Part shown: positions 25,799 through 34,300 of the stretch, piece after piece
Position numbering within the stretch: position 1 is the stretch's first letter
How the letters are laid out: every line of letters begins with the position of its first letter
From: Clostridiales bacterium
GTDB taxonomy: Bacteria; Bacillota; Clostridia; Peptostreptococcales; Anaerovoracaceae
NCBI GenBank assembly: GCA_022763735.1
Contig: JALEQY010000071.1
Location: 1-34,604, forward strand
Direction of reading: 5' to 3'
Length of the DNA: 34,604 nucleotides
Made by a program: the position numbers and the translations under genes
Notes under the pieces: model-generated
Told to the model about the DNA's origin: nothing
Databases searched by the model: none
Seen by the model: the letters and a program-made list of their open reading frames with translations, nothing else

Positions 25799-25841
25799 TA
25801 AAAACAAGCCCGGACATCGCTTTATTATTCAACTGTCCGGG
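25799..25841 (-). terminator. terminator-like hairpin between ftsL and the PBP gene
   Basis: On the minus strand CCCGGACA (25841-25834) pairs with TGTCCGGG (25816-25809) around a 17-base loop, followed by CTTGTTTTT. This has the form of an intrinsic terminator. It lies 51 bases after the ftsL stop and ends just before the AAGGAAAG ribosome binding site of the transpeptidase gene, so it could work as an attenuator within the dcw operon. The long loop makes it less certain than the murG-murA hairpin. Confidence 0.65.
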
Positions 25842-25892
25842 TATTGTACAAAATCAGATTCACATTTCTAAAACTTATTATATTTTTCAATC

Positions 25893-26348
25893 TCAATTAT
25901 ATGCCTTTTCCTTCAGCATATCAGCAAATCCCTGCTCAGGAATATCATCTGCAGCGATATACACTCGACTTTTCTCTTTCGGCGATACCATCCCAAGGTC
26001 TGATTTTGCTTTTTTCTCAATATAGTTCACATTATTTGCCGTGTATATTTTAACCTGCAGATTCTCTATTTCACCCGTAAGCGCATTGTTATCTCTTATC
26101 GTCTGATTTATTTCAAATCTCATATCAGCTGAATATGCTGTTATTATTATGAGCATGATCATAGCAAGACCTGCTGCCAGCACAGCTGAAAAAGCTGCTT
26201 TTCTTCCATTTCCGAAAGGGGCAGCAACTTTTCTTGTTTTTTTTCTTGACCCGGTACGTGTTCTTCGTTCTTCCGGCTGCGGTTTCATATCAAAACCATA
26301 TCGCTGATATTCTCTCTGGTATTCATACCATTTCTCAGGTGCTATCAT
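25893..26348 (-). CDS. ftsL: cell division protein FtsL
   Basis: Small bitopic divisome protein that, with DivIC/FtsB and DivIB/FtsQ, activates the FtsW-PBP pair. The assignment rests on form and place. The 151-residue protein has a cytoplasmic, Arg/Lys-rich N-terminus (about 1-50), one membrane helix (about 53-72, FSAVLAAGLAMIMLIIITAY), then an extracytoplasmic coiled coil (INQTIRDNNALTGEIENLQVKI) and the region YIEKKAKSDLGMVSPKE, typical of FtsL/DivIC-type proteins. It sits between rsmH and the PBP gene, the standard ftsL position. GAGGT lies 6 bases before the ATG and rsmH ends 4 bases upstream. Confidence 0.88.
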   Translation of the reverse strand: MIAPEKWYEYQREYQRYGFDMKPQPEERRTRTGSRKKTRKVAAPFGNGRKAAFSAVLAAGLAMIMLIIITAYSADMRFEINQTIRDNNALTGEIENLQVKIYTANNVNYIEKKAKSDLGMVSPKEKSRVYIAADDIPEQGFADMLKEKAYN

Positions 26349-26352
26349 GCCT

Positions 26353-27291
26353 CTACCTCTTCTTCTCTATAACTCTGAGTTTCGCACTTCTCGATCTCGG
26401 ATTGTTCTCAAGCTCTTCCTTGCCTGCAACTATCGGCTTGCCTGTAACTTTCACAACATCTGAAACTTTACCGCACACACATACCGGAAATTCTTTCGGA
26501 CATGTGCAGGGATCAAGCCTTCTGTGAAATGCTTCCTTTACTATTCTGTCTTCAAGTGAATGAAAAGTTATTATGCAAAGTCTTCCTCCCGGCAGAAGAA
26601 CATCACAGAATTCATCAACTGCCTGTCCTATCTGCTCCAGTTCTCCATTCACTTCTATACGTATTGCCTGAAATGTTCTTTTGGCAGGATGAGGGCCTTC
26701 CCTCCTTGCGGAAGCAGGAATCGCTGCTTTGATAATATCCACAAGCTGTCCAGTAGTTTCTATTGGATTGTCCTGTCTCTTTCTGACAATAAAATCACTA
26801 ATACGTGACGCCCATCTTTCTTCGCCATACTTTTTTATTATTTCCTGCAGCTGTTTCCTGTCGTATCTGTTTACAACATCATACGCAGAGAACCCGTCAT
26901 CTCTGTTCATCCTCATATCAAGAGGAGCATCATGCATATATGAAAAACCTCTTTCTTTATTATCCAGCTGAAAAGACGATACCCCTATATCAAGAAGTGC
27001 ACCGTTTATACCGGATATACCAAGCTCCGCAAGAACATCTTTGATATTGGCATAAGTATTATGCACTAATTCTGTTCTGCACTTCAGTCCCCTGAGTCTT
27101 TCTCCTGCTGCTTCAAGTGCATCTGTATCCCTGTCGATACCCACAAGCACTCCGTTTTCATTTAGGTTACTGCCTATACCAAATGCATGCCCACCGCCGC
27201 CCAGAGTTCCGTCGACATAGATGCCATCAGGTACGATTCTGAGGTTCTGCATACATTCTTCGTACAGTACCGGAACATGTTTAAAATCCAT
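26353..27291 (-). CDS. rsmH: 16S rRNA (cytosine-1402-N4)-methyltransferase
   Basis: SAM-dependent enzyme that methylates N4 of C1402 in the 16S rRNA P-site region; formerly mraW. The 312-residue protein starts HVPVLYEECMQNL and has the SAM loop YVDGTLGGGGHAFGI, then VLVGIDRDTDALEAA and NGALLDIGVSSFQLDNKERGFSY. The inserted helical domain follows, then HPAKRTFQAIRIEVNGEL and LCIITFHSLEDRIVK. The length is normal. It overlaps the mraZ end by 11 bases, with AAGGA inside mraZ about 11 bases upstream of the ATG. Confidence 0.97.
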   Translation of the reverse strand: MDFKHVPVLYEECMQNLRIVPDGIYVDGTLGGGGHAFGIGSNLNENGVLVGIDRDTDALEAAGERLRGLKCRTELVHNTYANIKDVLAELGISGINGALLDIGVSSFQLDNKERGFSYMHDAPLDMRMNRDDGFSAYDVVNRYDRKQLQEIIKKYGEERWASRISDFIVRKRQDNPIETTGQLVDIIKAAIPASARREGPHPAKRTFQAIRIEVNGELEQIGQAVDEFCDVLLPGGRLCIITFHSLEDRIVKEAFHRRLDPCTCPKEFPVCVCGKVSDVVKVTGKPIVAGKEELENNPRSRSAKLRVIEKKR

Positions 27292-27721
27292 ATATTTCTA
27301 ATCCTTCTGCCGCTTCACTGGCATCCATCAGTTCTCCTGTATCAGGGTCAAGCTGTTCTTCCCAGAATTCCTTACTCCAGATTTCTATGGTTTTATTGCT
27401 ACCTACCGTTATAAGTTCTTTTTCAATACCAGCGTATATTTTTAATTCCTGAGGAATTGTTATTCTCCCCTGTTTATCCACATCACATTCTGCAGCAGAG
27501 GAAAAATAATGCCGCTTTACCTTTCTTGCTTTGGGATTACTTGTCGGTAAAGCGTCAAGCTTGTCCACAAACTTCTGCCATTCATCACAGGTATAAATAG
27601 TGAGACACTCATCCAGAGCCTTGGCGATTACGCATTTACTGCCCAGTTCTTCTCTGAATTTTGCAGGCACTATCACTCTTGATTTGCTGTCTATTGAGTT
27701 GTAATACTTGCCTACAAACAT
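27281..27721 (-). CDS. mraZ: transcriptional regulator MraZ
   Basis: DNA-binding regulator that in other bacteria controls its own dcw operon. The 146-residue protein has two SpoVT/AbrB-like halves, seen in DSKSRVIVPAKFREEL (about 11-26) and DKQGRITIPQELKIYAG (about 82-98), the conserved DxxxR signature in each. The acidic C-terminal tail is slightly longer than usual. GGAGG lies 5 bases before the ATG. It is first in the cluster, and the promoter upstream carries phased TGG repeats suited to autoregulation. Confidence 0.97.
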   Translation of the reverse strand: MFVGKYYNSIDSKSRVIVPAKFREELGSKCVIAKALDECLTIYTCDEWQKFVDKLDALPTSNPKARKVKRHYFSSAAECDVDKQGRITIPQELKIYAGIEKELITVGSNKTIEIWSKEFWEEQLDPDTGELMDASEAAEGLEIYGF

Positions 27722-27750
27722 AGAGTCCTCCTCCTATTTTATTTTCCTCT

Positions 27751-27779
27751 ATTTTACTCCACTTCAAACCATTTTGCAA
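27751..27779 (-). promoter_or_regulatory. candidate mraZ/dcw promoter
   Basis: On the minus strand TTGCAA (27779-27774), a 17-base spacer and TAAAAT (27756-27751) resemble sigma-A boxes (4 of 6 and 5 of 6). Transcription would begin near 27744, giving a leader of about 23 bases that carries AGGAGGAGG. It is the only good promoter-like site between the sfsA terminator and mraZ, so it likely drives the dcw operon. Confidence 0.65.
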
Positions 27780-27815
27780 CAAAAGCACTCCACCATAAGT
27801 GTATTTTACTCCAAA
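27757..27815 (-). promoter_or_regulatory. phased TGG repeats, candidate MraZ operator
   Basis: Read on the minus strand, TGG begins at 27813 (TGGAGTAAAA), 27792 (TGGAGTGC), 27771 (TGGTTTG) and 27761 (TGGAGTAAAA). The intervals are 21, 21 and 10 bases, whole multiples of about one helical turn, so all four face the same side of the helix. The lower two lie in the promoter spacer and next to the -10 box. MraZ proteins bind phased short direct repeats ahead of their own gene (TGGG-type in E. coli), so this is a good operator candidate. Confidence 0.6.
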
Positions 27816-27852
27816 AAAACAAAACAGGAAAAATACTTTCATGTATTTTTCC
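27813..27852 (-). terminator. terminator after sfsA
   Basis: On the minus strand GGAAAAATAC (27852-27843) pairs with GTATTTTTCC (27836-27827) around a 6-base loop, followed by TGTTTTGTTTTTTT. It lies 65 bases beyond the sfsA stop. Its T-run abuts the uppermost TGGAG repeat of the mraZ control region, insulating the dcw operon from sfsA. The AT-rich stretch 27853-27916 between stop and hairpin holds nothing else I can identify. Confidence 0.8.
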
Positions 27853-27916
27853 CATCTCTATTCCATATATGGTATTATTTTTTATAATTTCATACTATAT
27901 ATCGTTTTAATCAGTA

Positions 27917-28636
27917 TCAAACCATCAGTTCTATCTCCACAGGCCTGTCTATCCCCATAAAATTTCTCTCCACTCTGCAGTCATATGCCATTATTTCAAC
28001 ACCTGCTTCAGCAGCTTTTACCAATGATTCTCCAAAATCTTTATGAGTCTCATAATTAGGCCTGAACTTATGCACGCCCTTCATCTGTATCACAAATAAT
28101 ATCGCCGAATGATATCCTTCAGACATTGCTACGACAAGTTCGTTTATATGCTTTATCCCTCTCTCCGTCGGAGCATCAGGGAACTCAGCCGTACCCTTTT
28201 CTTCGAGCGTTACTCCTTTTACTTCCAGCAGCACTTCATTTCCTTCACTGTCTTTAATATAAAAATCAATACGTGAATTTCCATATGTATATTCGCTTTT
28301 TACATAAGCGGTATCTTTAAGACCTGCCGGCAGTATCGTCCCGTTTTCCAGTGCCTCTCTGACAGCCTTATTCGGTGCCTGAGAATCCATATTCACAAGC
28401 AGAATTCCATTATCAGTGTGTTTTTCCACTGCTATCAGTGAATACCTGAGTTTCCTGTTCCTCATATTTTCTGCGTGGTCCTCCAGATACACCACAGCTC
28501 CAGGTACAAGCAGTTCCCCGCAGCGTCCTGTATTTTTCACATGTACTTTTTCAGTTTTACCGTCAATTTCCACCGAAGCCACGAATCGGTTGAAACGTTC
28601 ACGAAATATTCCTTCACATATATTATCATACATCAT
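27917..28636 (-). CDS. sfsA: DNA/RNA nuclease SfsA
   Basis: SfsA family, first linked to sugar fermentation in E. coli and later described as a nucleic-acid-binding, nuclease-like protein; its cellular role is unsettled. The 239-residue protein has an N-terminal OB-like domain (FRERFNRFVASVEIDGKTEKVHVKNTGRC) and a C-terminal nuclease-like domain with VNMDSQAPNKAV, GNSRIDFYI and EVKGVTLEEKGTAEFPDAPTERG, matching the family signature. The start is the ATG ATG pair at 28636/28633. No Shine-Dalgarno sequence precedes it, and a -10-like box ends only 9 bases upstream, so the message may be almost leaderless. Confidence 0.94.
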   Translation of the reverse strand: MMYDNICEGIFRERFNRFVASVEIDGKTEKVHVKNTGRCGELLVPGAVVYLEDHAENMRNRKLRYSLIAVEKHTDNGILLVNMDSQAPNKAVREALENGTILPAGLKDTAYVKSEYTYGNSRIDFYIKDSEGNEVLLEVKGVTLEEKGTAEFPDAPTERGIKHINELVVAMSEGYHSAILFVIQMKGVHKFRPNYETHKDFGESLVKAAEAGVEIMAYDCRVERNFMGIDRPVEIELMV

Positions 28637-28645
28637 AATAATACT

Positions 28646-28674
28646 ATTTTATCAGAATAAGTGTTTCTTTTCAT
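28646..28674 (-). promoter_or_regulatory. candidate sfsA promoter
   Basis: On the minus strand ATGAAA (28674-28669), a 17-base spacer and TAAAAT (28651-28646) resemble a sigma-A promoter (4 of 6 and 5 of 6). The predicted start, around 28639, leaves only about 2-4 bases before the sfsA ATG, which agrees with the lack of a ribosome binding site. Confidence 0.45.
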
Positions 28675-28722
28675 AATATATTATATTTTTATTTAAAATA
28701 AATTATAATTTGTTAAATATAC

Positions 28723-28751
28723 TTGAATATAGAATTTCATAAGGGTAGAAT
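28723..28751 (+). promoter_or_regulatory. candidate promoter of the lipoprotein gene
   Basis: TTGAAT (28723-28728), a 17-base spacer and TAGAAT (28746-28751) resemble sigma-A boxes. Transcription would start near 28758, giving a leader of about 50 bases. The AT-rich stretch 28637-28809 between the two divergent genes contains this and the sfsA promoter and no further gene. Confidence 0.5.
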
Positions 28752-28809
28752 AATAGTGTACGCATTTAATATAAAATATTGCTATTGGGATAAATCACAG
28801 GAGAAAGAA

Positions 28810-29295
28810 ATGAGAAATCTTAATACCCGGTTCATTGTAGTATTCGCATTATCCGTATTTCTGATCATGATGCTGTCTGGCTGTGGGGATAAATCCGGCA
28901 ATACTATAGATGAGCCTGAAATTACAAGTAATTATTTGGAAGATGAATATGCCGAGCAGCTGATTACTGATGGAGCTCAGACCATGACGGGCTACGTGGA
29001 TATCAGTAAAAACGGAGACAATTATGAGGTACATATCTCAGAACAGGAAGTTGTTCCGAACCCGGATTATGATGAAGGCTATTATATAGCTGATACCAAC
29101 ATTACAAAAGATGCAGTTCTCGGGAATTATGCCAGAATAGTATGCCTGGACAATAACAATGCTGAAGTTGTCTCAGCTGACGATTTCATTGAAAAACATT
29201 CTTCTGACGATGACACACTATATACTGTATATCTGATGGGAGATTCGGCGGAACTGATTCTGGCTACTGATCCTGAAGATGTAATTACAGAATAA
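28810..29295 (+). CDS. small lipoprotein of unknown function
   Basis: I do not recognise the family. The start is the ATG at 28810, 6 bases after AGGAG. A longer in-frame start is possible, but its extra residues do not look like a signal peptide. The 161-residue precursor has a lipoprotein signal: MRNLNTRF, then a hydrophobic segment (about 9-23), then the lipobox LSGC with Cys at residue 24. The mature part is acidic (many Asp and Glu), with no Cys after the lipobox except one mid-protein. A region around DTNITKDAVLGNYARIVCLD may form a small beta domain. It should be tethered to the outer face of the membrane. lgt, the enzyme that lipidates such proteins, starts 82 bases downstream, after a terminator. 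Confidence 0.85.
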   Translation: MRNLNTRFIVVFALSVFLIMMLSGCGDKSGNTIDEPEITSNYLEDEYAEQLITDGAQTMTGYVDISKNGDNYEVHISEQEVVPNPDYDEGYYIADTNITKDAVLGNYARIVCLDNNNAEVVSADDFIEKHSSDDDTLYTVYLMGDSAELILATDPEDVITE

Positions 29296-29301
29296 AACCA
29301 T

Positions 29302-29332
29302 AAAAAGATGTGGTATTCAGCACATCTTTTTT
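29302..29332 (+). terminator. terminator after the lipoprotein gene
   Basis: AAAAAGATGTG (29302-29312) pairs with CACATCTTTTT around an 8-base loop, ending in a run of six T. It lies 6 bases after the stop codon. A TATAAT box at 29335-29340 follows at once, with no good -35 box, and may help transcribe lgt. Confidence 0.85.
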
Positions 29333-29377
29333 AGTATAATAGACATGCTGAGTACATCTCGGCAGAAAGGATTTTTT

Positions 29378-30136
29378 ATGCAATCACCTGGCTCTGTTGC
29401 ATTTACAATTTTTGGAATAGATGTAATGTGGTATGGTATCCTTATAACTTCGGGTATAATACTTGCTGCATTTATCTGCTGTAAAAGAGCTTCGAAGCAT
29501 GGCATCACATCTGATACAGTTCTTAATTTCGTTATAATATGCATACCAGTTGCGATAATCGGTGCAAGGCTGTACTATGTTGTATTCAACTGGTCATATT
29601 ACGCAGGAGATATTCTGAGGATCATCAACACCCGTGCCGGCGGTCTTGCTATTCATGGAGGATTGATTTTCGGCTTTATTACAGCAGCGGTTTTGTGTAT
29701 AATATGGAAAGTAAAGCCACTGAATATACTTGATCTGGCTGTACCATCTGTAGCTCTGGCACAGTCAATCGGCAGGTGGGGCAATTTTTTCAACTCCGAA
29801 GCACATGGCGGTCCAACGGATCTTCCATGGGCTATCACTGTTGGCGGGCAACAGGTGCACCCTACATTCTTATATGAATCCATCTGGTGCTTTCTTCTGT
29901 TTCTTCTGCTCATCTATATTGATAACAGAAGGAACTTCGACGGACAGACATTCCTGTTATATGGGATTCTGTACTCTGCCGAAAGATTTTTTGTTGAGGC
30001 ACTCCGCACTGACAGCCTGATGATAGGTCCGTTCAGACAGGCTCAGCTTCTGAGTTCTGCCATTATAATAATATGCCTGATTGCATATATAATACTTTAC
30101 AGACGTGCAAAGTCAAAAAATAAAGATAACACTTAA
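29378..30136 (+). CDS. lgt: prolipoprotein diacylglyceryl transferase
   Basis: Membrane enzyme that attaches diacylglycerol from phosphatidylglycerol to the lipobox cysteine. The start is the ATG at 29378, with AAAGGA 6 bases upstream; an in-frame ATG at 29345 has no ribosome binding site. The 252-residue protein has about seven membrane helices. Key family residues are seen: GARLYYVVFNW, H93 in GLAIHGGLIFG, and the Lgt signature IGRWGNFFNSEAHGG (R133, N136, E141). HPTFLYES follows, and a late GRFFVEALRTDS-like segment reads AERFFVEALRTDS. ychF follows 28 bases later, probably on the same message. Confidence 0.96.
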   Translation: MQSPGSVAFTIFGIDVMWYGILITSGIILAAFICCKRASKHGITSDTVLNFVIICIPVAIIGARLYYVVFNWSYYAGDILRIINTRAGGLAIHGGLIFGFITAAVLCIIWKVKPLNILDLAVPSVALAQSIGRWGNFFNSEAHGGPTDLPWAITVGGQQVHPTFLYESIWCFLLFLLLIYIDNRRNFDGQTFLLYGILYSAERFFVEALRTDSLMIGPFRQAQLLSSAIIIICLIAYIILYRRAKSKNKDNT

Positions 30137-30164
30137 ACATCAAATACACAAAGGAGAACAATTT

Positions 30165-31256
30165 ATGAAACTTGGTATCGTAGGTCTGCCAAATGTTGGC
30201 AAAAGCACACTTTTCAATGCCATAACAAAAGCAGGCGCTGAAGCTGCAAACTATCCATTCTGCACAATAGAACCTAATGTGGGTGTTGTAACTGTCCCTG
30301 ATGAAAGACTCAAGGTCCTTCATGAAATGTATAATTCAAAAAAAACAATATACACCACTATTGAATTCTATGATATTGCCGGACTGGTAAAAGGAGCGTC
30401 AAAAGGCGAAGGCCTCGGGAACAAATTCCTTGGTCACATACGTGAAGTTGCTGCAATTGTCCATGTGGTAAGATGCTTTGATGATCCCAACGTTGTACAT
30501 GTTGACGGCAAAATCGATCCGATTTCTGATATAGATACCATAAATATGGAACTTATCCTTTCTGATATGGAAGTTCTGGAAAGACGAATACAGAAAACTA
30601 CAAAAAATCTCAAAGGAGATAAGAGCCTTCAGAAAGAGCTTGATCTGCTGAAAAAAGTCTACGATTTTCTTGCAGAGGGAAAATCTGCCAGAGCTATGGA
30701 ACTGGACGATGAAGAAGCTGAATTTGTCAGAAGCCTGGACCTTCTTTCATACAAACCTGTTATTTATGCGGCTAATGTGTCTGAGGATGATGCTGCGGCA
30801 GAAGACAATGATTATATTGCAAAGGTACGTGAGTTTGCCGCCACAGAAAACTCAGATGTTATCGTTGTCTGTGCCAAAATAGAAGCTGAAATGGCTGAAC
30901 TTGACGAAGATGAAAAAGCTATGTTCCTGGAGGAAATGGGCATAGGGGAATCCGGTCTTGATAAACTTGTCAAAGCTTCATATCACCTCCTGGATCTCAT
31001 ATCATTCCTTACTGCAGGCGAACCGGAAGTTCGTGCCTGGACCATAAAGCGAGGCACCAAAGCACCGGGCGCTGCCGGCAAAATCCATTCGGACTTCGAA
31101 AAAGGATTCATCAGGGCGGAAACCATCGCATATGATAAACTCATAGAATGCGGAGGAAACCTGGCTACTGCAAAAGAAAAAGGACTAATCAGATCAGAAG
31201 GCAAGGAATATGTCGTTAAAGACGGCGACGTAATCCACTTCCTGTTTAACGTATAG
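30165..31256 (+). CDS. ychF: redox-regulated ATPase YchF
   Basis: Obg-related P-loop protein (OLA1 in eukaryotes) that prefers ATP over GTP and binds ribosomes; its role is linked to stress responses. The start is the ATG at 30165, 7 bases after AAGGAG; the frame opens earlier but only inside lgt. The 363-residue protein has P-loop GLPNVGKST (about 6-14), FYDIAGLVKGASKGEGLGNKFL (switch II), YAANVSEDD at the position of the GTPase NKxD motif (the basis of ATP preference), a coiled-coil insert, and a C-terminal TGS domain ending VVKDGDVIHFLFNV. The length is normal. A terminator follows. Confidence 0.97.
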   Translation: MKLGIVGLPNVGKSTLFNAITKAGAEAANYPFCTIEPNVGVVTVPDERLKVLHEMYNSKKTIYTTIEFYDIAGLVKGASKGEGLGNKFLGHIREVAAIVHVVRCFDDPNVVHVDGKIDPISDIDTINMELILSDMEVLERRIQKTTKNLKGDKSLQKELDLLKKVYDFLAEGKSARAMELDDEEAEFVRSLDLLSYKPVIYAANVSEDDAAAEDNDYIAKVREFAATENSDVIVVCAKIEAEMAELDEDEKAMFLEEMGIGESGLDKLVKASYHLLDLISFLTAGEPEVRAWTIKRGTKAPGAAGKIHSDFEKGFIRAETIAYDKLIECGGNLATAKEKGLIRSEGKEYVVKDGDVIHFLFNV

Positions 31257-31265
31257 AAAATGAAC

Positions 31266-31309
31266 AAACCCTTGAAAATCAGCGTAACCGTTGAAATTCA
31301 AGGGTTTTT
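31266..31309. terminator. bidirectional terminator between ychF and the surface-protein gene
   Basis: AAACCCTTGAA (31266-31276) pairs with TTCAAGGGTTT (31297-31307), with a 20-base loop. On the plus strand TTG and a T-rich stretch follow; on the minus strand GTTTGTTCATTTTC follows. The two genes are convergent, so one hairpin can serve both. Confidence 0.75.
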
Positions 31310-31345
31310 GAGTTGTTTTTGTTTCTTTTTATTTCTTCGTCCGGA

Positions 31346-34300
31346 TCAGCTGCCTGTAAAGCTGAAGGCACCATTAGGAAGCACTGTACAGAAACCGCTG
31401 GAATCCACCGAAAGTGAACGTGTCCAGTATGTATAACCTCTTCCAAGTGCTTTTTCACTGTTTAAACTGCCATCAGGTACTATGCCGTTAAACAGCGGAT
31501 ACATATTACCTTCTCCTTTAAGAGATTTTAAAACCCCGTATTCAATATCCGGAACCGCCGTAAAGCGTGATTCAAAACCGAAAACACCGGCAAGCTCCAT
31601 CTGCGATGGCACTGCAAGTTTATCATACGTCGTCACAATGTTCAGACTGCCATCATCAGATTTTACCGCACTGAGCCTTTTTACTTGTTTCATACTGTTT
31701 TTAAGAGCTGCATCTGTTATATCTGCGTTTATCCCTGAATTCATTGCCGCTCTGAGTTCTGAACCTTCCCATCCTCCGATGTTTGTCTCTAAAGCATTCA
31801 TAGGTGCCTTTCCTGCAGCCTCATACGTCATGAATGATATTCCCACCATCCTGCCTTCAGTATCCGTATCGGTTCCAAATCCTGTTATCATTGCATGGAC
31901 CTTCTTCCCCTGGTATGAAAAACTTCCGGTATGCTCATAGGATGACAATCTTCCGTCCCTTATGTCTTCCTTGGTTTCATCAAAACACTCTCCGAGGATA
32001 TCTGCAGCTTTTCCTGACAACGATATCGCCTCTATTTCATCCCAGCTGTAATCACTTAAATGTTTATGCACCCATTTAGCATACAGTGTAATATCTGAAA
32101 TTACCTCTGACTTGTCAGTACTGAATTCCCGAACCCTATTTTCATCAGTAAACCACCCGCTGAATTTGTAATAATCCCTGTAAGTAGTATACCGTGACAC
32201 ATCATTAGTCGATTCAGAAAGGGTGTCATATTTCCACACCTTCATGTCCTGCAGACTGCTTCCTCCATCAACTACGAAATGTACCGTACACCACTCTGCC
32301 GGTGCAACCTGAATCTCCACAATAGCTGAATACTCTATACCACTTTCACTATGTGTTACAGTAAGTGTATAACATCCTGCCACCTTCGGCGTTCTGTCAA
32401 ATATATTGCCGTCAATATCTGCTACTGAATAATCTGAAGCCTCAAGTTTCACTTCAGAGCCATCATCATATACTGCATTTACCTCAAGATAATCGTTAAA
32501 ATCGTCAACAGGCATATTGCCTTCCAGAACTTTTCCTGTATACTCTGCTGTAAGTGCAGTATATAACTTCTGTTTTTTCACAATATTGGCTCTGGTTCCG
32601 GTATCGGAATAATTGTTCCATTCATTTTTGACATTTATAAATGTTGCAGCACCGATGGTCTTGCCATCCAACAGATCAAATCTTACCGATTCTCCATTTA
32701 CTCTGCCGTTTATCAGACTGTTTGCTTCTATTTCTCTGAATTCATATCTTATAACCTTGTCTTCAGTAAGGTCATATATTCCGGCTGATATGTCTGAAAA
32801 AGTTGTTGAAATACTCACATATCCATCTGCTGCCGTGTGTGCATCCACATAGCTTTCAGGGAACGTGACTACCCTGTTGTATTCATGTTCAGCACCTGCT
32901 ACATCTGTACCTTTGAGATTGAATGTAAAGGAAGGGACTCCATGTTCATAATGTATATCTGAAGCAAGAATTTTCTTTGTTGCAATCACATATGTTGTCT
33001 GTATTCTGTCTACAGCTTTTAACCTCTGAACTGATCCTCCAGAAAAAGCATTTACCGTAAAGCGTACTTTCTCTTCACTCAGACTATAACTTAAAGGAGC
33101 TTCCTTTTCCAGAAAATAATAGCTCCCCCACTCAAGCCCGGACACTCTTATGACACCGGTGCCATCAGGTGAACCGTCACCATCATTGTCGATGCCTGTC
33201 CTCAAGCCCTCTTTTATAAGGACTCCATCATTTCTATACAGATCATATACCGCACAGCCTTCAATAATATCTCCGCTTTCATCAACTTTTTGAAGTTCCA
33301 CTGTACCCTTCTTTCTGTCATTTTTTATATGCATCTCATAATCTGTAGTTACAGCATCGGAAATATCATCATAACCAATCAATATGGGTTTGACATCATC
33401 CGATACTTCATAACCTCTGGGAGCCTTTATTTCTTTAAGATAATATGTATTCCATTCAAGGTTGTCAAAAATAATATATCCTCTTTCATCAGACTTTTCC
33501 ACAAGCATCTTCCCATTTTTATCCATAGCCGCATTCTTACAGGCTTCATCATAAAACAGTCCGAATTCTGAATTTTCCACAGGATTGCCTTTTTCATCAG
33601 ATTTCTTTATAAATACTGAACCATATTTCTGTCTGTTAAAATCCTTAATAGTTATACTTCCATTCCCTGTCGATTTCAGCGTGAATTCAAGTGTTTCCTC
33701 CTCACTTCTCTCAATATAACCTGCAGGTACACTTGTTTCATAAAAACGGTAATTTCCCGGACACACGTCATATACTTCTATCACACCGTCTGAGTCAGTT
33801 GTATAAACACCAGTCAGAATTTCTTCTGTTCCGTTCATATAATACAATTCATATTCAGCACCCTTAACAGGATTATCAGTCAACGTGCCGTCAGCCAGCA
33901 TTTCCGTTTTTTCAAGCCTTATCTTATATGGCCGGTTTTCAAATTCTATTTCTCCTGAATCCATTAATTTACCGTTCAGAACAACACCTTCACCGGTCAC
34001 CGTAAACTTTCTTGCAGGATTTTCATATCCTTCAAGCGGATATGCATTGATGTATTTATCTGCTTCAAAGCCTGTCTCTTCTACAACATATTCTCCCGGC
34101 GGAAGTCCCCCGACATTCAGTATCCCGTTTTCATCAGAAGTTCCTGAAATCGGTTCAATATCACATTCATATTCAGTTCCGGAATATTTTGTACCAGAAA
34201 TGGTGAATTCAATGCCTTCAATCATTCCATCCTCCGACACCTTCTTTATTCTCACAGATTGACTTATTCCTTTATTTTCAAAAGACACCACGGAATACGA

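Noticed and set aside
25842..25900. Promoter for the PBP gene based on TATAAT boxes in the ftsL end region
   Set aside because: TATAAT occurs twice, but no -35-like hexamer stands at 16-18 bases from either.
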